Below, in pieces: positions 5,540-5,612 of a DNA stretch of 5,612 nucleotides; position 1 is the first letter of the stretch; each line of letters starts with the position of its first letter. The stretch lies in contig CAJOMK010000085.1 of NCBI GenBank assembly GCA_905235495.1, forward strand, positions 1-5,612. Direction: 5' to 3'. The translations under genes were made by a program, and so were the position numbers. This stretch comes from an uncultured Methanobrevibacter sp. (GTDB lineage: Archaea; Methanobacteriota; Methanobacteria; Methanobacteriales; Methanobacteriaceae). The notes under the pieces were generated by a model that saw only the letters and a program-made list of their open reading frames with translations, was not told the DNA's origin and ran no database searches.

Positions 5540-5612
5540 ATCAGCCAATTCAAGATAAGCATAATCATACCTGTTTACAATGGAGAGAAATATCTTCCTA
5601 CCACTTTGGATT
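5540..5612 (+). CDS. Family 2 glycosyltransferase, N-terminal start (partial), non-canonical start codon
   Basis: The frame reads ISQFKISIIIPVYNGEKYLP then TTLD to the window end. KISIIIPVYNGEKYL is the typical first strand and nucleotide-sugar-binding loop of GT-A fold family 2 glycosyltransferases. These transfer sugars from nucleotide or dolichyl-phosphate donors, and in methanogens commonly serve cell surface glycans. A strong GGAGG site lies at 5528-5532. Seven bases later, where the start codon should be, stands ATC (5540-5542). The frame is open from the stop codon at 5516, but it holds no ATG, GTG or TTG before the conserved motif. Either ATC is used, the ATG was mutated, or there is a sequencing error. 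The rest of the gene is outside the window. Confidence 0.8.
   Translation, partial: MSQFKISIIIPVYNGEKYLPTTLD

Overview
The window looks like a chromosomal segment of a host-associated methanogenic archaeon of the Methanobacteriales, most likely Methanobrevibacter or a close relative. The DNA is AT-rich, spacers are very A/T-rich with archaeal TATA-like boxes, and ribosome binding sites are short GGTGA/GGAGG motifs. One gene is a DUF4013-type membrane protein of the kind expanded in these methanogens. The genus is inferred from protein style, not from any search.

Layout, left to right. (1) The 3' end of a purQ-like gene (FGAM synthase glutaminase subunit), whose last ~41 bases are repeated just after its stop codon. 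(2) cobA, uroporphyrinogen-III C-methyltransferase, whose 3' end forms the first of three tandem palindromes plus a decayed fourth. (3) A PAP2-family membrane phosphatase. (4) A DUF4013-type membrane protein gene that looks broken: it has no convincing start codon, a 39-bp insert flanked by perfect 30-bp direct repeats, and a one-base frameshift that splits it in two. (5) A convergent spacer with a stem-loop/T-tract terminator for the + strand and a 13-base A run that serves as a T run for the - strand. (6) On the - strand, a B12-binding-domain radical SAM protein of about 504 residues. (7) A divergent A/T-only-like promoter region with short direct repeats. (8) hemD, uroporphyrinogen-III synthase. 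(9) The first 73 bases of a family 2 glycosyltransferase gene with a strong ribosome binding site but no AUG, GUG or UUG start.

How the genes connect. HemD closes hydroxymethylbilane to uroporphyrinogen III, and CobA methylates that product to precorrin-2, the precursor of cobamides and coenzyme F430 in methanogens. The two pathway genes lie about 3.7 kb apart on the same strand with unrelated genes between them. The radical SAM enzyme, divergent from hemD, probably uses a cobamide, a downstream product of that pathway, but its substrate cannot be told from sequence. The PAP2 phosphatase and the glycosyltransferase fit envelope or polyprenyl-linked glycan metabolism.

I see no mobile element, CRISPR array, RNA gene or defence system. 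The most notable signals are the damaged DUF4013 gene, the glycosyltransferase without a canonical start, and gene tails copied downstream as palindromes at purQ and cobA.
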